This document shows, piece after piece, positions 8,839-16,076 of a stretch of 64,000 bases of DNA (positions are counted from its first letter, which is position 1; every line of letters starts with the position of its first letter). Source of the stretch: Gallionella sp. (GTDB lineage: Bacteria > Pseudomonadota > Gammaproteobacteria > Burkholderiales > Gallionellaceae); the NCBI GenBank assembly GCA_023229845.1, contig JALNYK010000002.1, positions 1 to 64,000 of the forward strand, written 5' to 3'. A program made the position numbers and the translations under genes. The notes under the pieces were generated by a model. The model saw only the letters and a program-made list of their open reading frames with translations. It did no database searches and was not told where the DNA came from.

Positions 8839-9006
8839 CTCTACTATCTCCCTCCAATAAAAAATTTGCGGCGCGCAGTTTAACACTGCGGAACTTATAT
8901 CCCTCCGGCTCGTCTCATCGCACTGTTTGAGTTCGAATCGATGCACACCGCGGGATGTGACATGGGGGAAATAAAAAAGTTTTCAAGCCCTGCTGAAACC
9001 AACTTG

Positions 9007-9034
9007 TTGGCTGAACGAATCGAACCCTTATAAT
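9007..9034 (+). promoter_or_regulatory. Probable sigma-70 promoter for the gene at 9068
   Basis: TTGGCT (9007-9012), a 16-bp spacer and TATAAT (9029-9034) precede ATG 9068 by about 33 bp, with AGGAAG near 9050-9055 as the ribosome-binding site. The remaining space back to htpX (8839-9006) holds no open frame that looks like a gene. Confidence 0.6.
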
Positions 9035-9067
9035 GCGCGCCCTCGCCCAAGGAAGTTAACCCGATCC

Positions 9068-9490
9068 ATGTATAGAACCTTCCTCTGGATAGTCTGCCTG
9101 CTCCTCGTCTCGACGGGCGCTATCGCTGCGCCTCGGACCCTGATCCGCGACGGCAGCCAGATCGGCGGCATCAAGGCTCCGGTAGCGGGCCAACTCAAAC
9201 GCTCCGATGCGGCATCCATGCCAGCCTCCGGCGCTCGACGACTCGATATTCAGGCCCATCAAGACAAGCTCGCGAGCGACGACCTCGCTGCATTCACCGT
9301 GCTAACCCAGCCCCATGGCAAGGCCGCGCTCATCGTAAGCCGGAACACTCTGCACACCGACTTCGTCGCCGCCCCCCGGACTGATTTCACCGCCGAAGAA
9401 ATACCGGCACATATCAAACTGGTGCTGGCCCAACCGGCAGCGCCGCCCATCGACCATCATCAAACCCTGGCCCCGCGTCAGGCGTTATAA
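9068..9490 (+). CDS. Exported hypothetical protein ahead of an ABC exporter
   Basis: 140 residues with a clear Sec signal peptide (MYRTF, a hydrophobic core, then cleavage near AIAAP). The mature part contains no membrane helix, no cysteine and no family motif I recognise. It lies 5 bp before an ABC ATPase gene and behind its own promoter, so it heads a four-gene operon with an ATPase, an FtsX-type permease and a LolA-like protein. A periplasmic accessory role for that transporter is inference from position only. Confidence 0.6.
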   Translation: MYRTFLWIVCLLLVSTGAIAAPRTLIRDGSQIGGIKAPVAGQLKRSDAASMPASGARRLDIQAHQDKLASDDLAAFTVLTQPHGKAALIVSRNTLHTDFVAAPRTDFTAEEIPAHIKLVLAQPAAPPIDHHQTLAPRQAL

Positions 9491-9495
9491 GTTAC

Positions 9496-10185
9496 ATGAC
9501 TATATCCAGCCCCTCCCCGCAAGCTCCCATCCTGAGCACCCGCAACCTCTCGCTGCACTTCGACGAAGGCCAGACCAGAGCGCTCGACGGCGTCGATATC
9601 GAAATAGTCGAAGGCGAATTCGTCGCGATCACCGGCCCCAGCGGCTGCGGCAAATCCAGCCTGCTGAACCTGATCGGTACGCTGGACATCCCGACCTCGG
9701 GCGATATTCATTTCCGTTCCCGCCCCTATTCCGCACTCGGCGATCTGTCGCTGTTCCGCCGCGAAAACATCGGTTTCATTTTCCAGTCGTTCTACCTGCT
9801 GCCGACCTTATCCGCACTGGACAACGTGCTGGTGCCGACGATAGGCCGCAGCGGCGACCACGAGGAACGCGCCCGCGCGCTGCTGACCAGACTCGGGCTG
9901 TCCAACCGACTGGACCACTTCCCCGGCAAACTGTCGGGCGGCGAACGCCAGCGCGTCGCCATCGCACGCGCGCTGATCAACGATCCCGACCTCATCCTCG
10001 CCGACGAGCCGACCGGCAGCCTGGACAGCGCCAATGCCGCCCAAGTGCTGGATCTGCTCGACTGCCTCCGCCGCGAAAAAGAGCTGACCATCATCATGGT
10101 CACCCACGACGCAAACGTCTCCGCCCGCGCCGACCGCGTCATTCCGATGCGCGACGGCAAGGTCGATGCGGAGGTGGCGGCATGA
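9496..10185 (+). CDS. ABC transporter ATP-binding protein, LolD/MacB type
   Basis: 229 residues with Walker A GPSGCGKS (47-54), a Q-loop, the signature LSGGERQRVAIARAL, Walker B LILADEPTGSLD and the switch His in MVTHD. The sequence type is that of LolD/MacB/FtsE ATPases, which pair with FtsX-fold permeases and work on periplasmic substrates by mechanotransmission. The stop overlaps the next start by 4 bp (ATGA), consistent with tight coupling to the permease. The cognate substrate is unknown. Confidence 0.9.
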   Translation: MTISSPSPQAPILSTRNLSLHFDEGQTRALDGVDIEIVEGEFVAITGPSGCGKSSLLNLIGTLDIPTSGDIHFRSRPYSALGDLSLFRRENIGFIFQSFYLLPTLSALDNVLVPTIGRSGDHEERARALLTRLGLSNRLDHFPGKLSGGERQRVAIARALINDPDLILADEPTGSLDSANAAQVLDLLDCLRREKELTIIMVTHDANVSARADRVIPMRDGKVDAEVAA

Positions 10186-11309
10186 ACCTGCTCCGATTCG
10201 CACTCGACAACCTGTATCGCCGCCCGGCGCGCACCGCGCTGACCGTCTCGGCGATCTCGCTCGGCATCGCCGCCGTCGTAGCACTGACCAGCATCGCCTG
10301 GGGCTTCGAGGCCAGCTGGCAGAAGGCCAACGACGCGCGCGGCACCGACCTGATCGTGACCCGCATCGCCAGCGAGAACACCATGCCTTCACCCTTCGTC
10401 GCCGAACAGGTCCGGCCCGCGCTGTCGGCGCTGCCGCATGTGCAGCAAGTGGTCGGCCTGCTCAGCGAGATGCTGACCGTCAGCGAGGACGCGCCGCCTG
10501 TATTCGTGTTCGGCTGGGCGCACGGCAGCTACCTGTGGGAGCACCTCAAGCTGAAGGACGGACGCTGGCCCGCCGACGACGGCGAAGCCGTGCTCGCAAT
10601 CGGCTCGCTCGCGGCGGAGATGCTGCACAAGCAAGTGGGCGACGACATCGAAATTGAAGGCCGGTTGTTCAAGGTCGCCGGCATATTCGAGAGCTCGGCG
10701 CTGGTCGAGAACGGCGCGCTGATCATGACGCTGACGCAGATGCAGCAGATCACCGACAAGCCCGGCAAGGTCAACATCCTGAACATCAAGCTAGACAATA
10801 GTGCGACCGACGCCGACATCGAGACCATCAAGGCGCAGGTGCGCAAGACGATGCCCGGCTTCATCGCCATCACCTCCGGCGAACTGGTACAGAAGAACGC
10901 CGTGGTGCGCATCTCCAAGGCGATGAGCAACGCGACCATCCTGATCGCCGGGCTGGTCGGCGCGCTGGTGGTGTTCAACACCATGCTGATGAGCATCAAC
11001 GAACGCACCCGCGAGATCGGTATCCTGCTGGCGCTGGGCTGGCAGCGGCGCACGGTCATCAAACTGATCGTCGGCGAATCCGTGATCCTGACGCTGGCCG
11101 GCGGCGCAATCGGCATCCTGCTCGGCATCGCCATCGCATCTGGACTTGGGCATCTGGAACTGATGCGCGGCAAGATCGACGCCGTGTTCTCCCTCCCGTT
11201 CCTGTTCGCAGTGCTGGGCCTGTCGGTGTTCCTCGGCATCTGCGGCGGACTCTATCCGGCGATCAAGGCGGCACGTTTGCTGCCGTCGCAGGCATTGAGG
11301 CAGGAGTAA
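10182..11309 (+). CDS. FtsX/MacB-like ABC transporter permease
   Basis: 375 residues with one N-terminal membrane helix (about 17-40), a large periplasmic MacB-PCD-like domain (about 45-225), and three C-terminal helices (about 255-370). The conserved cytoplasmic stretch ERTREIG and a YPAxxAAR-type end are both present. This is the four-helix MacB/LolE/FtsX topology. It overlaps the ATPase by 4 bp, and the LolA-like gene follows 2 bp later. An unassigned lipoprotein- or small-molecule-handling exporter is the best reading. Confidence 0.88.
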   Translation: MNLLRFALDNLYRRPARTALTVSAISLGIAAVVALTSIAWGFEASWQKANDARGTDLIVTRIASENTMPSPFVAEQVRPALSALPHVQQVVGLLSEMLTVSEDAPPVFVFGWAHGSYLWEHLKLKDGRWPADDGEAVLAIGSLAAEMLHKQVGDDIEIEGRLFKVAGIFESSALVENGALIMTLTQMQQITDKPGKVNILNIKLDNSATDADIETIKAQVRKTMPGFIAITSGELVQKNAVVRISKAMSNATILIAGLVGALVVFNTMLMSINERTREIGILLALGWQRRTVIKLIVGESVILTLAGGAIGILLGIAIASGLGHLELMRGKIDAVFSLPFLFAVLGLSVFLGICGGLYPAIKAARLLPSQALRQE

Positions 11310-11311
11310 CC

Positions 11312-12061
11312 ATGCGACGTGTTGCGACTCTGCTGCTGTTGTGCGCCTTCGCGCAGCCCGGTCTGGGCGCGGATGCCGGCGCGCTCGTCGAGACGATGAA
11401 ACAGGCACGCCTGTCGGAAGGTTTCGAAGCGCGCATGGAAGTCGCAACCATTGCCTCTAACGGTCGCCGCGCGCTGCCGTTCAAACTCTCGGTTACAGGC
11501 CAGGTCGGCAAAGACCGCCAACGCCTGCGGATACGAGGCATCTCGCCTGACAAGGTGCGCGGACGCTACGTCGCCGCGGAGCGCAACGCCGAGGGGCGCA
11601 TCCGGGCAATCGCATACGACGAACAACTCCCCGGCAACATTGAAAAAACCGATCCCGCCGCCAGATTGTTCGACTCCGGACTGGTGCTCTGGGACATGTT
11701 CGGCGCATGGTGGAACTGGCCGCAACAGTCCATCGAAGGCAGCGACAAAGTTGGTGGCCGCGCATGCACGCTGATGCGCTCGCGCACGGACGACGGCGCA
11801 TCTCCCGTCCGGGAAGTGCTCAGTTGCGTGGACGGCAACGCGAAGCTGTCGCTGCGCACGCAACTGTACGACCGCCGCCATACGCTGCTGCGCACCATCG
11901 CGGTGAAGCAGACGATGCGCAAGGAATCCGGCGCGCTGGCGGCGAAAAAACTCGCGATCACGGAAGCGGACCGAACGGTAACCGAGGTCGAGGTCTACAG
12001 CGGCGACGAGCATTACCTCGTCAACGCCGACACCTACGCCCCGCTGGATAACGGCAAGTAG
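11312..12061 (+). CDS. LolA-like outer-membrane lipoprotein-sorting family protein
   Basis: 249 residues with a signal peptide (cleavage near GLGADA). The mature part is rich in short beta-strands in the style of the LolA/LolB/MucB fold (COG2834-like outer membrane lipoprotein sorting protein). It has a central Trp cluster (DMFGAWWNWPQ) and a V-G-G-R-A-C region. Such proteins carry lipid-like ligands through the periplasm. It is the last gene of the ABC/FtsX operon. The combination of ABC, FtsX-type permease and LolA-like carrier resembles a dedicated lipoprotein-trafficking set, but no substrate can be named. Confidence 0.65.
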   Translation: MRRVATLLLLCAFAQPGLGADAGALVETMKQARLSEGFEARMEVATIASNGRRALPFKLSVTGQVGKDRQRLRIRGISPDKVRGRYVAAERNAEGRIRAIAYDEQLPGNIEKTDPAARLFDSGLVLWDMFGAWWNWPQQSIEGSDKVGGRACTLMRSRTDDGASPVREVLSCVDGNAKLSLRTQLYDRRHTLLRTIAVKQTMRKESGALAAKKLAITEADRTVTEVEVYSGDEHYLVNADTYAPLDNGK

Positions 12062-12065
12062 AGCT

Positions 12066-12113
12066 GCATTGGATATGCAGTAAGAAGCGCCGCATTGGAT
12101 ATACGGCAAGAAG
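12066..12113 (+). repeat. Imperfect 22-bp direct duplication in a leader
   Basis: Copies at 12066-12087 and 12092-12113 (26-bp period) differ at three positions. They lie between the LolA-like gene and the ferritin-like gene. The second copy ends within the purine-rich ribosome-binding site of the next gene. Confidence 0.8.
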
Positions 12114-12121
12114 AGGAACGC

Positions 12122-12898
12122 ATGAAAAATATAAATCATCCGACGACGCACGAAGACCTGTCCGGCGCTTGGTGCAACGACAACGAGGTGACTTCCAGCA
12201 TCATGGAGGCGGTCAGCTTCGTCACGCCGGTCATGGAAAAATTCTTCATCCGCACGGTGGACGAGGGCCTGTCGCCGCAAACGTCGTCCGCGCTGAAAGA
12301 ACGTTGCACGGCTTTCATCCACGAGGAAGCCGACCATACCCGTGTGCACCGAAAATTCAACGCATCGCTGCTCCAATATCTCGGCGATACGCCCCCCGGT
12401 CTTGCCATGCTCGACACCCTGCTCGACGGCACGCGAAAGCACCTGTCGCTGTCCAGCCGCCTCCTGCTCGCCGCGGCGCTGGAGCATTACACGGCGGTAC
12501 TGTCGAAAGCCTACTTGGCCCAGTCGGACAGGATGGACATTCGCTCCGCGTTCGCCCGCGAACTGTTCGTCCGGCATGCCCGCGAAGAGATCTCGCACCG
12601 TTCCGTGGTATTCGACCTGTGGCGCAGCCAATCCGGCGGCGACAGCTTCAAGCGCTCGCTGACCATACTGGTGATCCTGCTGGCCGGGGGCGTTTACATT
12701 TCCATCGCCATGCCCTGGATACTCCATCGCAAGACCGGCAGCCTGCGCCGCACGTTCGCCGCGCTCGCTCGCTTCGCCGTGGGCAACCGCGCCGACGTCA
12801 CCGCCTACTCGCCGCTGCCGGAACTGTTCTCGTTCGCCCGCCACGACTACCATCCGGATCATCTGATCGATGATGGCCTGGCTGGTGCGGCCCACTGA
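12122..12898 (+). CDS. Ferritin-like metal-dependent hydrolase family protein (COG3687 type)
   Basis: 258 residues from ATG 12122 after an AGAGGA site; an in-frame TTG at 12095 has no good site. Metal-ligand-like pairs recur along helices: E68-E69-x-x-H72, E121-H122 and E155-E156-x-x-H159, with H76 and H152 nearby. This is the pattern of a di-metal helical bundle. The family was named predicted metal-dependent hydrolase, but its reaction is not established. A hydrophobic helix at about 180-200 may touch the membrane. It heads a run of cytochrome genes, so an oxygen- or iron-linked role is plausible but unproven. Confidence 0.7.
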   Translation: MKNINHPTTHEDLSGAWCNDNEVTSSIMEAVSFVTPVMEKFFIRTVDEGLSPQTSSALKERCTAFIHEEADHTRVHRKFNASLLQYLGDTPPGLAMLDTLLDGTRKHLSLSSRLLLAAALEHYTAVLSKAYLAQSDRMDIRSAFARELFVRHAREEISHRSVVFDLWRSQSGGDSFKRSLTILVILLAGGVYISIAMPWILHRKTGSLRRTFAALARFAVGNRADVTAYSPLPELFSFARHDYHPDHLIDDGLAGAAH

Positions 12899-12919
12899 TT
12901 CAATAGCGACAGGTGGTTC

Positions 12920-13546
12920 ATGAATAAAAACGACGACAATCCGACCCCGGACAACGGCACCGTCAAGGTGTGGGATTTGTTCATCCGGCTATTCCACTGG
13001 ACGCTGGTGGCGAGCTTCGCGACGGCCTATATCTCGGGCGAGTTTTTCGCCTCCGAAATCCATGTGCTGGTTGGTTACGCGCTGTGCGTGTTGCTGATAG
13101 CGCGCATCTACTGGGGATTCAAAGGCAGCCGGCATGCCCAGTTCCGTTCGTTCTTCTTCCCGCCCGGCGAGACACTGGCCTATGTGCGCTCGATGTTCTC
13201 AGGCCATCCCAGGCATTACCTCGGCCATAATCCGGCCGGTGCGCTGATGGTCTTCACGCTGCTGTGCATACTGACTGCGCTGCTGGCGACCGGACTGGCG
13301 ACGCTGGCGGCGATAGACTACGAGGGGCCGCTACTGTTCATCGCCGACTCTGTCAGCGACGAGACAGCCTATACATTCCGTCATCTGCACGAATTGCTTG
13401 CGGACATTGCCCTGACGCTGGTCTCGCTACACATTGTCGGAGCGATGCTCGGCAGCATCCAGCACCGCGAAAATCTCGTGAAGGCGATGTTCACCGGAAA
13501 AAAACTAGCTCCATCCATCCCAGAAAACCAGAACAAGGAACATTGA
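12920..13546 (+). CDS. Membrane cytochrome b561-type protein
   Basis: 208 residues with four membrane helices and the histidines expected for two b-hemes: H26 (in RLFHW), H48, H155/H157 and H171. This is the bacterial cytochrome b561 / Ni-hydrogenase b-subunit family (PF01292 type). It should move electrons between the quinone pool and a periplasmic or membrane partner. The stop is followed immediately by the next start (13547), so it is coupled to the His-rich membrane protein. No hydrogenase gene is nearby, so a c-type cytochrome or YceI partner is more likely. Confidence 0.85.
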   Translation: MNKNDDNPTPDNGTVKVWDLFIRLFHWTLVASFATAYISGEFFASEIHVLVGYALCVLLIARIYWGFKGSRHAQFRSFFFPPGETLAYVRSMFSGHPRHYLGHNPAGALMVFTLLCILTALLATGLATLAAIDYEGPLLFIADSVSDETAYTFRHLHELLADIALTLVSLHIVGAMLGSIQHRENLVKAMFTGKKLAPSIPENQNKEH

Positions 13547-14161
13547 ATGAAGGGTATCGAATCGATCTGCATCGCTGCAATGTGCATGGCGATGCTGTCC
13601 GGAACGGCGGCGGCGCAGGATCAAACCATCGACTTGCCGAATCTCAGCAGTGAATACGTCAAGGACAAGGAGTCATTCCGGCTGGCTGCAAACGACCCAA
13701 ACATCCTGAAGGAAAAATCGGAAACCGCACCGGCAGCGACACAGGCTGAATACGAGTCACCGCTATTCACCGGCAGCAAGGTGCATCAATATCTGGGCAT
13801 CGCCACCGTCGCCGCCGCAGCGGGGACCTTCCTGACCCATTTTCACCCCTGCGAAGCGCCCAACTGCGGCGCACAGCCGCCGCGAAAGACTAACGGACTC
13901 CACGCAAATATGGGCAAGGCAACGGCGTTGCTCGCACTGGCGACCGTCGCCAGCGGCGTGATCTCGCACTGGGACGACTTCCATACGGAAGACGGCATCA
14001 GCGATCCGGACAACCAGCATGTATTGCTGGGCGTCACCGGCGCGGTGCTGATGGCCTACGCGATCAACAAGTCGGCCCGGTCCACTGTGCCCACCAATCA
14101 TGCGGCTGTCGCCGAACTCGGTGCGCTCACCATGGTGACGGCCATCAAGCTGACCTGGTAA
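13547..14161 (+). CDS. Exported His-rich four-helix membrane protein, candidate b-heme protein
   Basis: 204 residues with a signal peptide (cleavage near AAAQD), a soluble stretch to about residue 75 and then four hydrophobic segments. A His sits at the start of each segment: H80, H119, H158 and H185. H98/H100 and H141/H146 lie at the opposite ends. This spacing resembles b-heme four-helix bundles, but I do not recognise the family. A short loop holds two cysteines (C102, C107). It starts at the base after the stop of a cytochrome b gene and precedes a diheme cytochrome c, so a redox role is likely by context. Confidence 0.65.
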   Translation: MKGIESICIAAMCMAMLSGTAAAQDQTIDLPNLSSEYVKDKESFRLAANDPNILKEKSETAPAATQAEYESPLFTGSKVHQYLGIATVAAAAGTFLTHFHPCEAPNCGAQPPRKTNGLHANMGKATALLALATVASGVISHWDDFHTEDGISDPDNQHVLLGVTGAVLMAYAINKSARSTVPTNHAAVAELGALTMVTAIKLTW

Positions 14162-14199
14162 CGAACACCCGAAAACTCAGGATCAAGACAGGAGAACAC

Positions 14200-14766
14200 A
14201 TGATGAAAAACCGATTCACCGCGGCGCTGCTGGCCACCGCATTGTTGATGAGCGGCGGCGTTGCCATTGCCGAAGAAGAGAGCTTCACCCAATGGTGGTT
14301 CAGCCCCTGGCGGCACAAGGAAGTGCAACCGGTAGCCAACAAGGTCTGGAACGAGGAATGCGGCAGTTGCCACTTGGCCTACCAGCCCGGCCTGCTGCCG
14401 ACCAAATCGTGGGAAAAGCTGCTGACCGAAACCGCGCTGGCCGACCACTTCGGCGACGACGCCTCGCTGGATGCGGAGACGTTGAAGGAAGTCCGCGATT
14501 ACGCGCTGGCAAATGCGGCGGACAAGTCCTACCATAAGCGCTCGCGCAAGATCGCACTGGCGACCGAAACGGGCGACGCGCCGCTGCGCATCAGCGACGT
14601 GCGCTACATCAAGCGCAAGCATCACGAGTTACCGGAGAAGATGATCAAGGGCAACAAGGACGTGAAATCGTTGAGCCATTGCAACAAGTGCCACACCAAG
14701 GCGGAAGGCGGCAACTACGACAACGATACCGTTTCCATTCCCAACTATCCGGACTGGAAAGACTGA
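14200..14766 (+). CDS. Periplasmic diheme cytochrome c
   Basis: 188 residues with a signal peptide (cleavage near AIAEE) and two heme c sites: C54-G-S-C57-H58 and C161-N-K-C164-H165. The length and the far-apart sites fit the dihaem cytochrome c family (PF09626 type), which is usually encoded beside a cytochrome b561. AGGAG at 14190-14194 serves either of two adjacent ATGs (14200 or 14203). It should shuttle electrons between the neighbouring membrane cytochromes and a periplasmic donor or acceptor. Confidence 0.9.
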   Translation: MMKNRFTAALLATALLMSGGVAIAEEESFTQWWFSPWRHKEVQPVANKVWNEECGSCHLAYQPGLLPTKSWEKLLTETALADHFGDDASLDAETLKEVRDYALANAADKSYHKRSRKIALATETGDAPLRISDVRYIKRKHHELPEKMIKGNKDVKSLSHCNKCHTKAEGGNYDNDTVSIPNYPDWKD

Positions 14767-14798
14767 CCGCAACGAACCGAGCAGGGAGGAAGCGCGAC

Positions 14799-15344
14799 AT
14801 GGAAGCACTAGGCTATACCCGCACCGCCATCGCGCTGCACTGGCTGATCGCCCTGCTGATCTTCGTCGCCTTCCCGCTCGGCGTGTACATGCACGAGCTG
14901 CCGCTGTCGCCGGATAAGCTGAAGCTCTACAGCTACCACAAATGGATGGGCATCACCTTGCTGATGCTCGTAGCGATCCGCCTGTCCTGGCGCGCCACCC
15001 ACCGCCCGCCCCCGCTGCCCGCAACGATGCCGTCGTGGGAAAAACTGGCCGCGCAATCCGTGCATGTCCTGCTGTATGTGCTGCTGTTCGCCGTGCCGCT
15101 GAGCGGCTGGCTGATGAGTTCGGCCAAGGGCTTCCAGACCGTGTGGTTCGGCGTGCTGCCGCTGCCCGACCTGATCGGCAAGGACAAGGAACTCGGCAAG
15201 CTGCTGGAGGAGGTGCACGAGGCGCTGAACTTCGTGCTGCTCGGCCTGGTGATCGCCCATGTGGCCGGCGCGCTGAAGCATCACTTCATCGAGCGCGACG
15301 ACATCCTCGCGCGCATGCTGCCGTTCCTGCGGAGAAACTCATGA
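14799..15344 (+). CDS. Cytochrome b561
   Basis: 181 residues from ATG 14799, directly after a GGGAGGA ribosome-binding site. Four membrane helices carry heme-ligand histidines H14, H47, H140 and H154, as in CybB-type cytochrome b561. The last 4 bp overlap yceI (ATGA). Cytochrome b561 next to YceI is a recurrent pairing, and YceI proteins bind isoprenoid quinones, so the two probably share quinone electrons. A longer reading from 14679 would overlap the cytochrome c gene in another frame and is rejected. Confidence 0.92.
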   Translation: MEALGYTRTAIALHWLIALLIFVAFPLGVYMHELPLSPDKLKLYSYHKWMGITLLMLVAIRLSWRATHRPPPLPATMPSWEKLAAQSVHVLLYVLLFAVPLSGWLMSSAKGFQTVWFGVLPLPDLIGKDKELGKLLEEVHEALNFVLLGLVIAHVAGALKHHFIERDDILARMLPFLRRNS

Positions 15345-15889
15345 AAAACTGGATCGCCCTGCTGTTGCTCTGCATCGCCCTGCCGGCTAGCGCCGCCGAC
15401 TTCACCGTGCTGCGCCCGCAACAGAGCAGCGTCGCCTTCGTCTCGAAGCAGATGGGCGTACCCGTCGAAGGCAGCTTCCGAAAATTCTCCGCCACCTTCA
15501 AGGTCGATCCCGCCAAACCGGAGCAAGGCCGTGCGCGCATCGACATCGACCTCGCCAGCATAGACACCGGCAACGACGAGGCCAACCAGGAAGCAGCCGG
15601 TAAGGCATGGTTCGACACCAAATCGCATCCGTCCGCGAGCTTCATCTCCAGCCAGGTCAAGGCGCTGGGCAAAGGGCGCTTCGAGGTGATCGGCGACATG
15701 ACCATCAAGGGCAAGACGCTGAAAGTCCGCGCACCGTTCGCGCTGGAACAAAAGGCCGGTGCGCTCATCGTCGCCGGCAGCTTCCCGCTCAAGCGGCTCG
15801 ATTACGGCATAGGCTCCGGCATCTGGTCTGACACCAGCACGGTCGCCGACGAAGTCCTGCTCAATTTCCGTTTCACCCTGACGCAATAA
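15341..15889 (+). CDS. YceI family periplasmic lipid/quinone-binding protein
   Basis: 182 residues with a signal peptide (cleavage near ASAAD) and the lipocalin-like YceI pattern: F-x-K-Q-M-G-x-P-V-x-G-x-F, a KAWFDT...P-x-A-S-F block and a C-terminal R-L-D-Y-G-I-G. The family binds polyisoprenoids or amphipathic ligands in the periplasm. ATG 15341 overlaps the cytochrome b561 stop. It is the last gene of the redox run, and a terminator follows at 15952-15977. Confidence 0.92.
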   Translation: MKNWIALLLLCIALPASAADFTVLRPQQSSVAFVSKQMGVPVEGSFRKFSATFKVDPAKPEQGRARIDIDLASIDTGNDEANQEAAGKAWFDTKSHPSASFISSQVKALGKGRFEVIGDMTIKGKTLKVRAPFALEQKAGALIVAGSFPLKRLDYGIGSGIWSDTSTVADEVLLNFRFTLTQ

Positions 15890-15951
15890 CCCGGAAAGGA
15901 AACTGCTAGGCATAAACCGCTGGGGACTGAGCGAAAATACCGCACAACGGA

Positions 15952-15977
15952 AAGGGCAGGCAATCAGGCCTGCCCTT
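15952..15977 (+). terminator. Terminator after the cytochrome/yceI operon
   Basis: A 10-bp GC-rich stem (15952-15961 and 15968-15977) with a 6-nt loop, followed by a pyrimidine-rich, T-containing tail. Confidence 0.8.
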
Positions 15978-16076
15978 CTTCTTGCATCCCTCAAATCAGA
16001 CGTTGCGCCACAAACTTGAATCCGCGTATCATCCGGCAGCTTTCCGTGTTCAAGCTCAGGGAGGGGCGGATCACTC

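Noticed and set aside
14679..14798. Earlier start of the cytochrome b561 gene
   Set aside because: It overlaps the cytochrome c gene in another frame, while ATG 14799 has a strong ribosome-binding site and gives the family length.
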